Shown here piece after piece: positions 34,696 through 43,450 of a DNA stretch of 64,000 nucleotides; the stretch's first letter is position 1, and each line of letters starts with the position of its first letter. The notes below the pieces were generated by a model. The model searched no databases and had not been told where the DNA came from. It saw only the letters and a list, made by a program, of their open reading frames with translations. Source of the DNA: Geodermatophilus arenarius (GTDB lineage: Bacteria > Actinomycetota > Actinomycetes > Mycobacteriales > Geodermatophilaceae). The stretch lies in assembly GCF_042654585.1 (NCBI RefSeq), contig NZ_JBHSGR010000023.1, forward strand, positions 26,500-90,499. Reading direction: 5' to 3'. The position numbers were made by a program, and so were the translations under genes.

Positions 34696-35988
34696 GTGCC
34701 CGACCAGCAGAGCTGGAGCTTCGAGACCCGGCAGATCCACGCCGGGACCAGCCCCGACCCCACCACCGGGGCCCGCGCCCTGCCGATCTACGCCACGACC
34801 AGCTACCAGTTCCGCGACGCCCAGCACGCCGCCGACCTGTTCGCGCTGGCCGAGATGGGCAACATCTACACGCGGATCATGAACCCGACGCAGGACGCGC
34901 TCGAGCAGCGCGTGGCCTCGCTCGAGGGCGGCGTCGCCGCGCTCGCGGTGGCCAGCGGCCAGGCCGCCGAGACCCTGGCGATCCTCAACGTCGCCGAGGC
35001 CGGCAGCCACGTCGTCGCCTCGGCGTCGCTGTACGGCGGCACCTACAACCTGCTGCACCACTCGCTGCCCAAGCTCGGCGTCGAGGTGTCCTTCGTCGAG
35101 GACCCCGACGACCCGGAGAACTGGCAGTCGCTGGTCCGCGAGAACACCAAGGCGTTCTACGGGGAGTCGATCGGCAACCCGAAGGGCGACGTCCTCGACA
35201 TCTCCGCGGTGTCGGAGGTGGCGCACCGCAACGGCGTGCCGCTGATCGTCGACAACACCATCGCCACGCCGTTCCTCGTGCGCCCGCTCGAGCACGGCGC
35301 CGACGTCGTCGTCCACTCGGCCACCAAGTACCTCGGCGGCCACGGCACCGCGATCGCCGGGGTCATCGTCGACGGCGGCAACTTCGACTGGACCCGCGGC
35401 CGGTTCCCCGGCTTCACCACGCCGGACCCGACCTACCACGGCGTCGTCTACGCCGACCTCGGCGCGCCCGCCTACGCGCTCAAGGCCCGGGTGCAGCTGC
35501 TGCGCGACCTCGGCCCGGCGATCAGCCCGTTCAACGCGTGGCTGGTCGTGCAGGGCATCGAGACCCTGTCGCTGCGCATGGAGCGGCACGTGGCCAACGC
35601 CCAGCGGGTGGCCGAGTTCCTCGAGGCGCACGACGAGGTGGAGTCGGTGCACTACGCCGGCCTGCCGTCCTCGCCGTGGCACGCCGCCCAGCAGCGCTAC
35701 GCCCCGCGCGGCGCCGGCGCGGTGCTGGCGTTCGAGATCCGCGGCGGCGTCGAGGCCGGCAAGCGCTTCGTCGAGGCGCTGGAGCTGCACAGCCACGTGG
35801 CCAACATCGGCGACGTCCGCAGCCTGGTCATCCACCCGGCGTCGACAACCCACTCGCAGCTGACGCCGGAGGAGCAGCGGACCACGGGCGTCACGCCCGG
35901 CCTGGTGCGCCTGGCCGCCGGACTGGAGGGGATCGAGGACATCCTCGCCGACCTCGAGGCCGGCTTCCGCGCCGCGAAGGGCGCCTGA
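34696..35988 (+). CDS. metY: O-acetylhomoserine sulfhydrylase
   Basis: A 430-residue PLP enzyme of the Cys/Met metabolism family. Motifs are PIYATTSYQF, GNIYTRIMNPTQDALEQRVASLEGG, the PLP-binding Lys211 in HSATKYLGGHG, and the MetY-specific long insert with FPGFTTPDPTYHGVVYADLG. It joins O-acetylhomoserine with sulfide to make homocysteine. GTG 34696 sits behind a SAM-IV riboswitch, so high SAM lowers expression. metX follows after one base, giving a complete two-step route from homoserine to homocysteine. Confidence 0.95.
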   Translation: MPDQQSWSFETRQIHAGTSPDPTTGARALPIYATTSYQFRDAQHAADLFALAEMGNIYTRIMNPTQDALEQRVASLEGGVAALAVASGQAAETLAILNVAEAGSHVVASASLYGGTYNLLHHSLPKLGVEVSFVEDPDDPENWQSLVRENTKAFYGESIGNPKGDVLDISAVSEVAHRNGVPLIVDNTIATPFLVRPLEHGADVVVHSATKYLGGHGTAIAGVIVDGGNFDWTRGRFPGFTTPDPTYHGVVYADLGAPAYALKARVQLLRDLGPAISPFNAWLVVQGIETLSLRMERHVANAQRVAEFLEAHDEVESVHYAGLPSSPWHAAQQRYAPRGAGAVLAFEIRGGVEAGKRFVEALELHSHVANIGDVRSLVIHPASTTHSQLTPEEQRTTGVTPGLVRLAAGLEGIEDILADLEAGFRAAKGA

Positions 35989-35989
35989 C

Positions 35990-37072
35990 GTGGGCGGGGT
36001 GCGGGACCTCCCGGGGTCCCGCACCCCGCCGCGCACCGGCGGGTGGCGCGACGGCGACCCCGCCGGGGACCGGCTGTTCCTGGACCTGGACGGACCGGTC
36101 CGGCTCGAACGCGGTGGGGTGCTGCCCGGCGTCCGGGTGGCCTACGAGACCTGGGGCACGCTCGCCCCCGACGGCGGCAACGCGGTGCTGGTCGAGCACG
36201 CGCTCACCGGCGACAGCCACGTCACCGGCCCGGCCGGGCCCGGCCACCCGACGCCGGGCTGGTGGGCGTCGCTGGTCGGGCCGGGCGCGGCGCTGGACAC
36301 CGACCGGTTCTTCGTCGTCTGCGCCAACGTGCTCGGCGGGTGCCAGGGGACGACCGGCCCGTCCTCGACCGCGCCCGACGGCCGGCCGTGGGGACCGCGG
36401 TTCCCCGAGGTGACCGTCGGCGACCAGGTGCTGGTCGAGGCGGCGCTGGCCGACACGCTCGGCATCGACCGGTGGGCCGCCGTCGTCGGCGGGTCGATGG
36501 GCGGGATGCGGGCGCTGGAGTGGGCGGTCGCGCTGCCCGACCGGGTGGCCGGGCTGTTCTTCCTCGCCTCGGGCGCGGCGGCCACCGCCGACCAGATCGG
36601 CACCCAGACCACCCAGCAGGCCGCGATCCGCGCCGACCCGGTCGCCGGGCTCGGCATCGCCCGGCGGATCGCGCACCTGACCTACCGCAGCGCGTTCGAG
36701 CTGGAGGAGCGCTTCGGCGCGGCCGTGCAGGCCGACGGCCGGTTCGCCGTCGCCTCCTACCTGGACCACCACGCCGACAAGCTCACCCGCCGCTTCGACC
36801 CCGGCAGCTACCTGGTGCTCACCGAGGCGATGAACACCTGGGACGTCGGCCGCGGCCGGGGCGGGGTGGAGGCGGCGCTGGCCCGGGTGACCGCGCGGGC
36901 GGTGGTGGCCGGCGTCGACTCCGACCGGCTCTACCCGCTGGAGCTGCAGCGGCGGGTGGCCGACGCGCTCGGGGTGCCGCTGCGGGTGGTGTCCTCGCCG
37001 TACGGGCACGACGGCTTCCTCATCGAGGCGGCCGCCGTCGGCGCGCTCCTCCGCGAGCTGCTCGACGCCTGA
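35990..37072 (+). CDS. metX: Homoserine O-acetyltransferase
   Basis: A 360-residue alpha/beta-hydrolase acyltransferase. Landmarks are VRVAYETWGTL, VLVEHALTGDSHVTG, WWASLVGPGAALDTDRFFVVC, the nucleophile elbow GGSMGGM (Ser169), the acid in GVDSDRLYP and the His in YGHDGFL. It acetylates homoserine with acetyl-CoA to supply MetY. The GTG at 35990 lies one base after the metY stop. A 13-bp hairpin covers the first codons, so an internal start or translational control is possible. Confidence 0.93.
   Translation: MGGVRDLPGSRTPPRTGGWRDGDPAGDRLFLDLDGPVRLERGGVLPGVRVAYETWGTLAPDGGNAVLVEHALTGDSHVTGPAGPGHPTPGWWASLVGPGAALDTDRFFVVCANVLGGCQGTTGPSSTAPDGRPWGPRFPEVTVGDQVLVEAALADTLGIDRWAAVVGGSMGGMRALEWAVALPDRVAGLFFLASGAAATADQIGTQTTQQAAIRADPVAGLGIARRIAHLTYRSAFELEERFGAAVQADGRFAVASYLDHHADKLTRRFDPGSYLVLTEAMNTWDVGRGRGGVEAALARVTARAVVAGVDSDRLYPLELQRRVADALGVPLRVVSSPYGHDGFLIEAAAVGALLRELLDA
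35996..36027 (+). terminator. Strong hairpin at the metY-metX junction
   Basis: A 13-bp perfect stem (35996-36008 with 36015-36027, GGGGTGCGGGACC/GGTCCCGCACCCC) and a 6-nt loop begin seven bases after the metY stop. It overlaps codons 3-13 of metX if that gene starts at 35990. It could attenuate or terminate readthrough, or hide the metX start. Confidence 0.6.
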
Positions 37073-37145
37073 CGGGGCCGGGGTCCCGGAGCCAGGGCCC
37101 CGGGCCCGGTCCGCCGGGATCCCGGGCTCCCGACAGACTGGGCCC

Positions 37146-38213
37146 GTGGACGACGACCTCGACGCCCTGCGGCCGGCCTGCGACCGTGCCCTGACCGGCC
37201 ACGGCCCCCAGCGCGCCGCCGACCTGCTGGCCACCATCCCGCCGGACACCGCGCTGGACCGGTACGGCTCGGGCGGCGTCGTCGCGGAGCTCGAGGCGGA
37301 GGTCGCGCAGCTGCTGGACAAGCCGGCCGCGGTCTACCTGCCCAGCGGGACGATGGCGCAGCAGGCGGTGCTGCGGGTGCACGCCGGGCGCAGCGGCCGC
37401 GCCACCGTCGTCGCCCACCCCGAGTGCCACCTGTTCCGGCACGAGGGCGGCGCGCTGGCGCGGCTGCAGGGCCTGGTCGAGCGCCCGGTCGGCGACCGGC
37501 ACCGGATGCTGCTGCGCGCCGACCTCGACGGCGTCGCCGAGCCGCCGGCCGCGCTGGTCGTCGAGCTGCCGCAGCGGGACCTGGGCGGTCCGCTGCCGCC
37601 GTGGGACGACGTCGTCGAGCAGGCCGCGTGGGCGCACGACGTGCACTCGGTGGCCCACCTCGACGGCGCCCGGCTGTGGGAGGCCGCCGCCGGCTACGAG
37701 ATGCCGCCGTCGGACGTCGCGGCGCCGTTCGACACCGTCTACGTCAGCTTCTACAAGGGGGTCGGCGCGCTGGCCGGGTGCTGCGTGGCCGGGCCCGCGG
37801 ACGTCGTCGCCGAGGTCCGGGAGTGGCGCGGGCGGATGGGCGGCACGCTGTTCGGCCTGTGGCCGGGCGCGGCCTCGGCACTGTCGTGCCTGCGCCGCCG
37901 GCTGCCGCTGTTCCCCGCCTACCTCGAGCGGGCGCGGGAGGTCGCCGAGACCGTCCGCGGCCTGCCCGGGGTGCGGGTGGTGCCCGACCCGCCGCAGACG
38001 CCGATGCTGCACCTGCTGCTGTCGACCACCCCGGACGCCTTCCGCGCCGCCGCCCGCGCGCTCGCCCAGGAGGGGCTGTGGACCTGGGCGCGGGCAGGCG
38101 TCACCGGCGACCCCACCGTGGTGCGGGTCGAGCTCCCGGTGGGCGACGCGACGCTGGCGCTGTCCCTCGACGAGGTCCGCGACGCCGTCGCCCGCCTCGC
38201 CGGCGCCGTCTGA
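37146..38213 (+). CDS. Threonine aldolase / beta-eliminating lyase family protein
   Basis: A 355-residue fold-type I PLP enzyme. The N-terminal region has DRYGSGGVVAELEAEVAQLLDKP and YLPSGTMAQQAVLR, the middle HLDGARLWEA with Asp173, and the PLP Lys204 in YVSFYKGVGALAGC. These match low-specificity threonine aldolases, which cleave beta-hydroxy amino acids to glycine. The fit to true LtaE is moderate. GTG 37146 follows CAGACT by six bases, so a leaderless start is likely. A structured repeat element lies between it and the convergent gamma-carbonic anhydrase gene. Confidence 0.85.
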   Translation: MDDDLDALRPACDRALTGHGPQRAADLLATIPPDTALDRYGSGGVVAELEAEVAQLLDKPAAVYLPSGTMAQQAVLRVHAGRSGRATVVAHPECHLFRHEGGALARLQGLVERPVGDRHRMLLRADLDGVAEPPAALVVELPQRDLGGPLPPWDDVVEQAAWAHDVHSVAHLDGARLWEAAAGYEMPPSDVAAPFDTVYVSFYKGVGALAGCCVAGPADVVAEVREWRGRMGGTLFGLWPGAASALSCLRRRLPLFPAYLERAREVAETVRGLPGVRVVPDPPQTPMLHLLLSTTPDAFRAAARALAQEGLWTWARAGVTGDPTVVRVELPVGDATLALSLDEVRDAVARLAGAV

Positions 38214-38227
38214 GGTGACGTGATGGG

Positions 38228-38286
38228 CCGCCCTCCAGGGGGCCCGCGCCGAGCGTGCGAGGCGTGGGGGGAAGGGTGGTCCTTCG
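38228..38286 (-). repeat. Dispersed structured hairpin repeat, copy B (terminator-like)
   Basis: Directly follows the stop of the minus-strand gamma-carbonic anhydrase gene. The loop at 38251-38260 is identical to copy A. The inner stem 38243-38250 with 38261-38268 has 8 bp. The second and third pairs from the loop are C-G and G-C where copy A has G-C and C-G, compensatory exchanges. An approximate outer stem surrounds it. Convergent context, as in copy A. Confidence 0.75.
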
Positions 38287-38874
38287 TCAGTCGGCGGCGT
38301 CGCCGGGGGTGTAGCCGGCCGGCGGCAGCGGACGGCGCACCACCGGCCGCACCTTCCGCGCCGCGTCGAGCCGCTCGGTGTAGCTGGCCGCGTTGAGCCG
38401 GATGTGCGCGAGGTCGTCGTCGGTGGTCGGCCGCAGCACCTTCGCCGGGACGCCGGCCACCAGCGAGCCCGGCGGCACGACGGTGCCCTGGGTGACGACG
38501 GCGCCCGCGGCCACGATGGACCCCGACCCGATGTGCGCGCCGTTCATGACGATGCTGCCCATGCCGACCAGCACGTCGTCGTCGACGCGGGCGCCGTGCA
38601 GGACGACGCGGTGCCCGACGGTGACGCCGCGGCCGAGGACCAGCGGGAAGCCGGGGTCCGAGTGCAGGGTGCTGCCGTCCTGCACGTTGGAGCCCTCGCC
38701 GATCTCGATGACCTCGTGATCGGCCCGGGCGACCGCGCCGTACCAGATGCTGGAGCGCGGTCCCATCGTGACCGCGCCGACCACCACCGCCGTCGGCGCG
38801 ACGAAGGCCTCCTCGTCGATGGCCGGGGCGCCGAAGGGCAGTTCCGCGATGTAGTTGTCCGCCACGGCGTCCAC
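38287..38874 (-). CDS. Gamma-carbonic anhydrase family protein
   Basis: A 195-residue left-handed beta-helix protein. Hexapeptide repeats are AFVAPTAVVVGAVTMGPRSS, SNVQDGSTLHSD, GRGVTVGHRVVLHGARV and SIVMNGAHIGSGSIVAAGAVV. The metal-site histidines (LHSD, GHRVVLHG) are present, so zinc or iron can be bound. A C-terminal helix (LAHIRLNAASYTERLDAARK) trimerises the fold. Carbonic anhydrase activity is plausible but often absent in YrdA-like members. Starts at GTG 38874 or GTG 38865. Confidence 0.9.
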   Translation of the reverse strand: MDAVADNYIAELPFGAPAIDEEAFVAPTAVVVGAVTMGPRSSIWYGAVARADHEVIEIGEGSNVQDGSTLHSDPGFPLVLGRGVTVGHRVVLHGARVDDDVLVGMGSIVMNGAHIGSGSIVAAGAVVTQGTVVPPGSLVAGVPAKVLRPTTDDDLAHIRLNAASYTERLDAARKVRPVVRRPLPPAGYTPGDAAD

Positions 38875-38917
38875 CCCAGCACACCCGGAGCCCCGTCGGC
38901 GCGGGCAGGATCACCCC

Positions 38918-39952
38918 GTGTCCGCTTCCCTGCCGCCGCTGCCCACCACGGTCGTCGGGAGCCTGCCCCAGCCCGGGTGGCTCATCGACCACGACCGGCT
39001 GGCTCACCAGTTCCCGCCCCGGGTCCGCGCCCGGGAGCTGTGGCGGCCGGCGCCGGACCTGCTGGAGGAGGCGCAGGACGACGCGACGCTGCTGGCGGTC
39101 CGCGCCCAGGAGGCGGCCGGCCTGGACCTGGTCGGCGACGGCGAGCAGCGGCGGGAGTCCTACTCGAACCACTTCGCCACCGCGCTCGACGGGGTCGACG
39201 TCGACACCCCCGGCACGGTGCTCAACCGCTCCGGGAAGCCGATCCCGGTGCCGCGGGTGGTCGGCGAGCTCCGCCGCCGCGGCCCGATCCAGGCCCGCGA
39301 CGTGCGCTTCCTCCGCGCCGCCACCGACCGGCCGGTCAAGATCACGCTGCCCGGCCCGTTCACCATGGCGCAGCAGGCACAGGACGAGCACTACGGCGAC
39401 GACCGCGCCCTGGCGCTGGCCTACGCCGACGTCGTCCGCGAGGAGATCGCCGACCTGTTCGCCGCGGGCGCCGACGTCGTGCAGATCGACGAGCCGTGGC
39501 TGCAGGCCCGGCCGGAGGTGGCCCGCCGCTACGGCGCCGAGGCGGTGACCCGCGCGGTGGAGGGCGCGCCCGGTCCGGTGCACCTGCACCTGTGCTTCGG
39601 CTACGCGGCCATGGTGAGCGAGCGCCCGGAGGGCTACTCGTTCCTGCCCGAGCTGGCCGACACCCCGGTCGACACGGTGTCGGTGGAGACGGCGCAGTCG
39701 CACCTGGACCCGGCGCAGCTGCGGCCGCTGCGCGGCAAGGGCATCGCCCTCGGCGTCCTGGACCTGTCCACGCCGGAGGTGGAGACGCCGGAGGTGGTGG
39801 CCGACCGCGTGCGGCGGGCCCTGGACGACGTCGACGTCGCGCGGCTGGTCCTCACCAGCGACTGCGGCCTCAAGTACCTGCCGCGGGCGTCCGCCGAGGG
39901 CAAGATGCGGTCGCTCGCGCGGGCGGCGGAGGTGCTCCGCACGGAGCTCTGA
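38918..39952 (+). CDS. MetE-like catalytic-domain (core) methionine synthase family protein
   Basis: A 344-residue protein equivalent to the C-terminal catalytic barrel of cobalamin-independent methionine synthase; the large N-terminal folate domain is missing. The start TTVVGSLPQP is typical of this domain. All zinc ligands are present: His224 and Cys226 (HLHLCFGYA), Glu257 (VSVETAQ) and Cys316 (TSDCGLKYLP). The DEPWLQ motif (191-196) is intact. Core-MetE proteins take methyl groups from donors other than 5-methyl-THF-triglutamate; the donor here is unknown. GTG 38918 lies six bases after CAGGAT. Confidence 0.88.
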   Translation: MSASLPPLPTTVVGSLPQPGWLIDHDRLAHQFPPRVRARELWRPAPDLLEEAQDDATLLAVRAQEAAGLDLVGDGEQRRESYSNHFATALDGVDVDTPGTVLNRSGKPIPVPRVVGELRRRGPIQARDVRFLRAATDRPVKITLPGPFTMAQQAQDEHYGDDRALALAYADVVREEIADLFAAGADVVQIDEPWLQARPEVARRYGAEAVTRAVEGAPGPVHLHLCFGYAAMVSERPEGYSFLPELADTPVDTVSVETAQSHLDPAQLRPLRGKGIALGVLDLSTPEVETPEVVADRVRRALDDVDVARLVLTSDCGLKYLPRASAEGKMRSLARAAEVLRTEL

Positions 39953-39960
39953 ACGCGGGA

Positions 39961-40269
39961 TCAGGGCGTGCGGACGCTCCACCGGTCGAGGAACTCCCCG
40001 GGGCCGACGGCGTCGAGCTCGTCCCGGATCGCGGCCAGCAGGTGTCCCGGCGCGTGCGGGTCCTCGGCGGGCACCCGCAGGACCTCCCCGCCGTCGGCGC
40101 GGCGGCGCACCACCACGTCGTGCACCGTCGGCGCGGGGACCAGCCCCTGGGCGAGCTCGGCGGCGAGGGCACCGGTGACGCGGACCCAGTGCCGCAGCCG
40201 CCCGCCCGGCCGGGGCTCGAGGTCGGCGGCGTAGACCTCACCCGCCCGGACGGCGTCGGTGCTCCCCAC
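39961..40269 (-). CDS. Hypothetical protein (about 102 aa)
   Basis: A small protein of unknown family with the pattern GEVYAADLEPRPGGRLRHWVRVTG, then VHDVVVRRRADGGEVLRVPAED and a C-terminal helix ending FLDRWSV. It is mostly beta with one or two helices and has no cysteine or signal peptide. I start it at GTG 40269 because CACCCT lies six bases upstream on the minus strand; a longer start at 40287 is possible. It converges on the core-MetE gene (8 bases between stops) and diverges from the YdeI-like gene. Confidence 0.6.
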   Translation of the reverse strand: MGSTDAVRAGEVYAADLEPRPGGRLRHWVRVTGALAAELAQGLVPAPTVHDVVVRRRADGGEVLRVPAEDPHAPGHLLAAIRDELDAVGPGEFLDRWSVRTP

Positions 40270-40315
40270 GCCGACAGGGTGGCGCACCGGGGGACGTCCC
40301 GGTCAGGATCCCGGC

Positions 40316-40894
40316 GTGACCCTGCCGACCGACCTACCGGTCCTGGCCTTCCCCGACCAGGCCGCGTTCGAGGCGTGGCTGGAGGCCGAGCACGCCACCG
40401 CGCCGGGCTGCTACGTGAAGCTGGCGAAGAAGGGCGCGGGCGTGCCCTCGCTGACCCGCGACGAGATGGTCGAGTCGCTGTTGTGCTTCGGCTGGATCGA
40501 CGGCCGCAGCAACAGCGTGGACGACCACTGGTACCTGACCCGGGTCACGCCACGGCGGCCGCGCAGCGTGTGGTCGCAGAAGAACGTCGGCATCGTCGCC
40601 GGGCTCGTCGCGGCCGGCCGGATGCGGCCCGCGGGTCTGGCGCAGGTGGAGGCGGCGCAGGCCGACGGCCGCTGGGACCGCGCCTACGCGGGCCCGGCCA
40701 CCATCACCGTCCCCGACGACCTCGCCGAGGCGCTGGCCGCCGAGCCCGCCGCGCAGGAGGCGTTCGCGGGGCTGGACGGCACCAACCGCTACGCCGTCCT
40801 GTGGCGGGTGCACACCGCCGCCACCCCGGCCACGCGGGCGAAGCGGATCGCGGCCCTGGTGACGATGCTCGCGGAGGGCCGCCTGCTGCACTAG
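40316..40894 (+). CDS. YdeI/OmpD-associated family protein
   Basis: A 192-residue protein with family motifs AFPDQAAFEAWLEAEH, GCYVKLAKKG, SLTRDEMVESLLCFGWIDGR, DHWYLTRVTPRRPRSVWSQKN and, at the C-terminus, TPATRAKRIAALVTMLAEG. This family is annotated as bacteriocin-protection or YdeI-like; its biochemical role is not established. GTG 40316 follows CAGGAT by six bases with no Shine-Dalgarno. Its stop overlaps that of the convergent permease gene by four bases. Confidence 0.88.
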   Translation: MTLPTDLPVLAFPDQAAFEAWLEAEHATAPGCYVKLAKKGAGVPSLTRDEMVESLLCFGWIDGRSNSVDDHWYLTRVTPRRPRSVWSQKNVGIVAGLVAAGRMRPAGLAQVEAAQADGRWDRAYAGPATITVPDDLAEALAAEPAAQEAFAGLDGTNRYAVLWRVHTAATPATRAKRIAALVTMLAEGRLLH

Positions 40895-42372
40895 CCGAGG
40901 GGGTCGGCGTCCTCGGGGGCCACGCCGGGGCGCTCGCGCCAGAAGCGGGCGTCGCGCCACCGCCACAGCAGCATGAGGCCGATCCCGGCCACCATGATCC
41001 CGACGCCGATCACCAGCGGCGGGCCGAGGCCGAGCCAGGCCTGGCCGGTGTAGCTGTTCGCCGGGTCGGCGAGGTCGCGCACGGAGAGCACCAGCAGCCA
41101 GCCGAGCATCGCCGCCCCGACCAGCGGACCGACGCCGAGCAGCAGCGCGTCGCGCACGCTGCGGGCCAGCCGGCGGCGGAAGTACCAGGCGCAGGCCAGG
41201 CCGGTGAGCGCGTAGTACAGCGCGATCAGCAGCGACAGCGCGGTGATCGAGTCGAACAGCGCGTTCTCGCTGACCAGGTGCACGCCGACGTACCAGGCGA
41301 CCGCCACGCCGGCGACCCACCAGGTGGAGACGTCCGGCGTCCGGAACCGCTCGGACACCGACCCGAACCGCGCCGGCAGCGCTGCCCGCCGCGCCATCGA
41401 CAGGCCGGTGCGCGAGGCCGGGATGATCGTCGTCTGCGTGGAGGCGATCGCCGAGGTGGCGACGGCGGCCAGCACCACCCAGTCCCAGCCGCCCAGCGCC
41501 TGCGTGGACAACAGCGCGAAGACCGCCTCCTCCTCGTCGGCGTTGCCGGCCAGCCAGGACGTCCCCGCGAAGGAGACGACGGCGACCGCGACGCCGACGT
41601 AGGTGAGCAGCAGGACCACCGTCGACAGCACGCCGGCCCGGCCCGGGGCGACCCGCGGGTCGGTGGTCTCCTCGGTCAGGTTGACCGCCGACTCCCAGCC
41701 CCAGTAGGCGAAGACGCCGAGCAGGAGACCGCCGGTGAGCGCGGCGCCGCCGGCGCCGAAGGGGTCCAGCCAGTCCCAGGACGGCGTCAGCCCGCCGAAG
41801 GGCGAGTCGCCCCGGACGCCGCGGACGACCGCGACGACGGCGAACACCAGCAGCGCCGCGGTCTGGGCGAGGATCAGCCCGTTCTGCAGCCGGGCGGAGA
41901 TCTCGGTGCCGAGCACGCAGATCGCCGACATGACGACGACCAGCAGCACGCTCAGCGCGACGACCGCGGGCGTGGAGTCGGCCAGGGCGTCCAGGCCCAG
42001 CACCAGCAGGGTGAACCGGACGCCGACCTCGGCCAGCGACCCGACCACCAGGACGCCGGTCATGGTGATCGCCCAGCCGCCGATCCAGCCCGCCGTCGGG
42101 CCGAAGGCTCGGGCGACCCAGGAGAACGTCGTCCCGCAGTCCGGGTCGGCCCGGTTGAGCGCGGCGAACGCGCCGGCGATGAGCAGCATCGGCACGAACG
42201 ACGCCAGCATCACACCGGGGGCGTGCACCCCGACCAGGGCGACGACGGGGCCGATGACCGCCGCCAGCGAGTAGGCCGGCGAGGTCGCGGCCAGGCCGAT
42301 GACCAGCGAGTCGAGGAAGCCGATGGCCTCGGGCCGCAGGGCGGGTTCCTCACGCGGCAGTGCCCGGGTCAC
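40891..42372 (-). CDS. APC family amino-acid permease
   Basis: A 493-residue transporter with 12 or more membrane segments. The first is around LDSLVIGLAATSPAYSLAAVIGPVVALVG, with the helix-breaking GLAATSPAYS motif. CGTTFSWVARAFGPTAGWIGGWA and the ETTDPRVAPGRAG loop match APC amino-acid/polyamine permeases of actinobacteria. The substrate is unknown. GTG 42372 lies eight bases after TACCGT on the minus strand (leaderless pattern); a TTG three codons upstream is the alternative. Confidence 0.9.
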   Translation of the reverse strand: MTRALPREEPALRPEAIGFLDSLVIGLAATSPAYSLAAVIGPVVALVGVHAPGVMLASFVPMLLIAGAFAALNRADPDCGTTFSWVARAFGPTAGWIGGWAITMTGVLVVGSLAEVGVRFTLLVLGLDALADSTPAVVALSVLLVVVMSAICVLGTEISARLQNGLILAQTAALLVFAVVAVVRGVRGDSPFGGLTPSWDWLDPFGAGGAALTGGLLLGVFAYWGWESAVNLTEETTDPRVAPGRAGVLSTVVLLLTYVGVAVAVVSFAGTSWLAGNADEEEAVFALLSTQALGGWDWVVLAAVATSAIASTQTTIIPASRTGLSMARRAALPARFGSVSERFRTPDVSTWWVAGVAVAWYVGVHLVSENALFDSITALSLLIALYYALTGLACAWYFRRRLARSVRDALLLGVGPLVGAAMLGWLLVLSVRDLADPANSYTGQAWLGLGPPLVIGVGIMVAGIGLMLLWRWRDARFWRERPGVAPEDADPLG

Positions 42373-42421
42373 GGACGGCAACGGTACGGCCCGCCCCGGG
42401 GGACGGCGCGCCCGGCGGGCG

Positions 42422-43450
42422 CTAGGCCACGCGGACGGCGCCGCGGTACCCCGACTGGTCGACGCTGGTCACCGCGACCGGCTGGCCGTAGGTGCGCGCG
42501 TGCACCATCTTGCCGTCGCCGATGTAGAGGCCGACGTGGCTGACCGGCGAGTAGAAGTAGACGATGTCCCCGGGCATGAGGTCCGCCCGTGCCACCGGCG
42601 TCCCCAGCGTCGACTGCGCCTTGCTCGAGTGCGGCAGCGCGATGCCGGCGGCGGCGTAGGCGTAGGAGGTCAGCCCGGAGCAGTCGAAGCCGTCGGGTCC
42701 CGAGGCGCCCCACACGTAGGGGTCCCCGATCTGGGCCAGCGCCGTCTGCACGGCGATCGCGGCGGCGGGGCCGGGGGCGGCGGCCGCGGCGGCGGCCGCC
42801 GACGGCGCGTCGAGGACGGGGCCGGCCAGCGCGGTGGTGACGCGGGCCTGCTCGGCCGCCGTCAGCCGCTCGAAGTCGGCCTCGTACGCGTCGGCCTGCG
42901 CCCGGACCTGCGCCTGCTGGTCGTGCAGGGCGGTCAGCGCGGCGGTGGCCTCGGCGGCCGCGGCGTCGGCGTCGGCCCGGGCCTGCTCGGCCGCGGCCTG
43001 GGCGGCGGCCACCTCGGTGAGGACGCCGTCGGTGTGGTCGGCGATGAGGTCGATCATGGTCATCTGGGCGACGAGGTCGTCGGCGGAGTCGCTGCCCAGG
43101 AAGGCGGCCACGCGGGACCGGGTGGTGCCGGTGTAGCCGCTCTGCGCGATGGCGCGGATGGCCGGGGCGTACTGCGCGAGCGTCGCCTCGGCGGTGTCGG
43201 CGGCGGCGTCGGCGGCGGTGGCGGCCTGCTGCTGCGCCGCGACCGCGAGCTCGGCCTGGTGCACCTGCTCGTCGAGGGCGGTCAGCTGCCGGCCGGTCTC
43301 CTCGACCAGCTGTGCGGCCTCCGCGGCGGTGGCCGGCGGCGTGCCGGGCTCGGCGGAGGCGGACGAGGGGGCGAGCACGAGGGCCACCAGGCCGGTGGCG
43401 GCGACGACCGCACCCGTCCAGCGCCGTCCCGTCGTCCGGTTGCGCTGCAC
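42422..43450 (-). CDS. NlpC/P60 family cell-wall endopeptidase
   Basis: A 342-residue exported peptidoglycan hydrolase. A signal peptide (1-33, SSASA-EP) is followed by a long Ala/Glu/Gln-rich coiled coil (about 38-210), an Ala-rich hinge and a C-terminal NlpC/P60 domain. Cys257 (GFDCSGLT), His305 (SHVGLYIG) and His317 (MVHART) are the catalytic residues. It resembles RipA/RipC-type D-Glu-mDAP endopeptidases used in cell separation; the coiled coil may hold the domain inactive or bind FtsEX-like partners. GTG 43450 has GGGGAGG six bases upstream. Confidence 0.93.
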   Translation of the reverse strand: MQRNRTTGRRWTGAVVAATGLVALVLAPSSASAEPGTPPATAAEAAQLVEETGRQLTALDEQVHQAELAVAAQQQAATAADAAADTAEATLAQYAPAIRAIAQSGYTGTTRSRVAAFLGSDSADDLVAQMTMIDLIADHTDGVLTEVAAAQAAAEQARADADAAAAEATAALTALHDQQAQVRAQADAYEADFERLTAAEQARVTTALAGPVLDAPSAAAAAAAAPGPAAAIAVQTALAQIGDPYVWGASGPDGFDCSGLTSYAYAAAGIALPHSSKAQSTLGTPVARADLMPGDIVYFYSPVSHVGLYIGDGKMVHARTYGQPVAVTSVDQSGYRGAVRVA

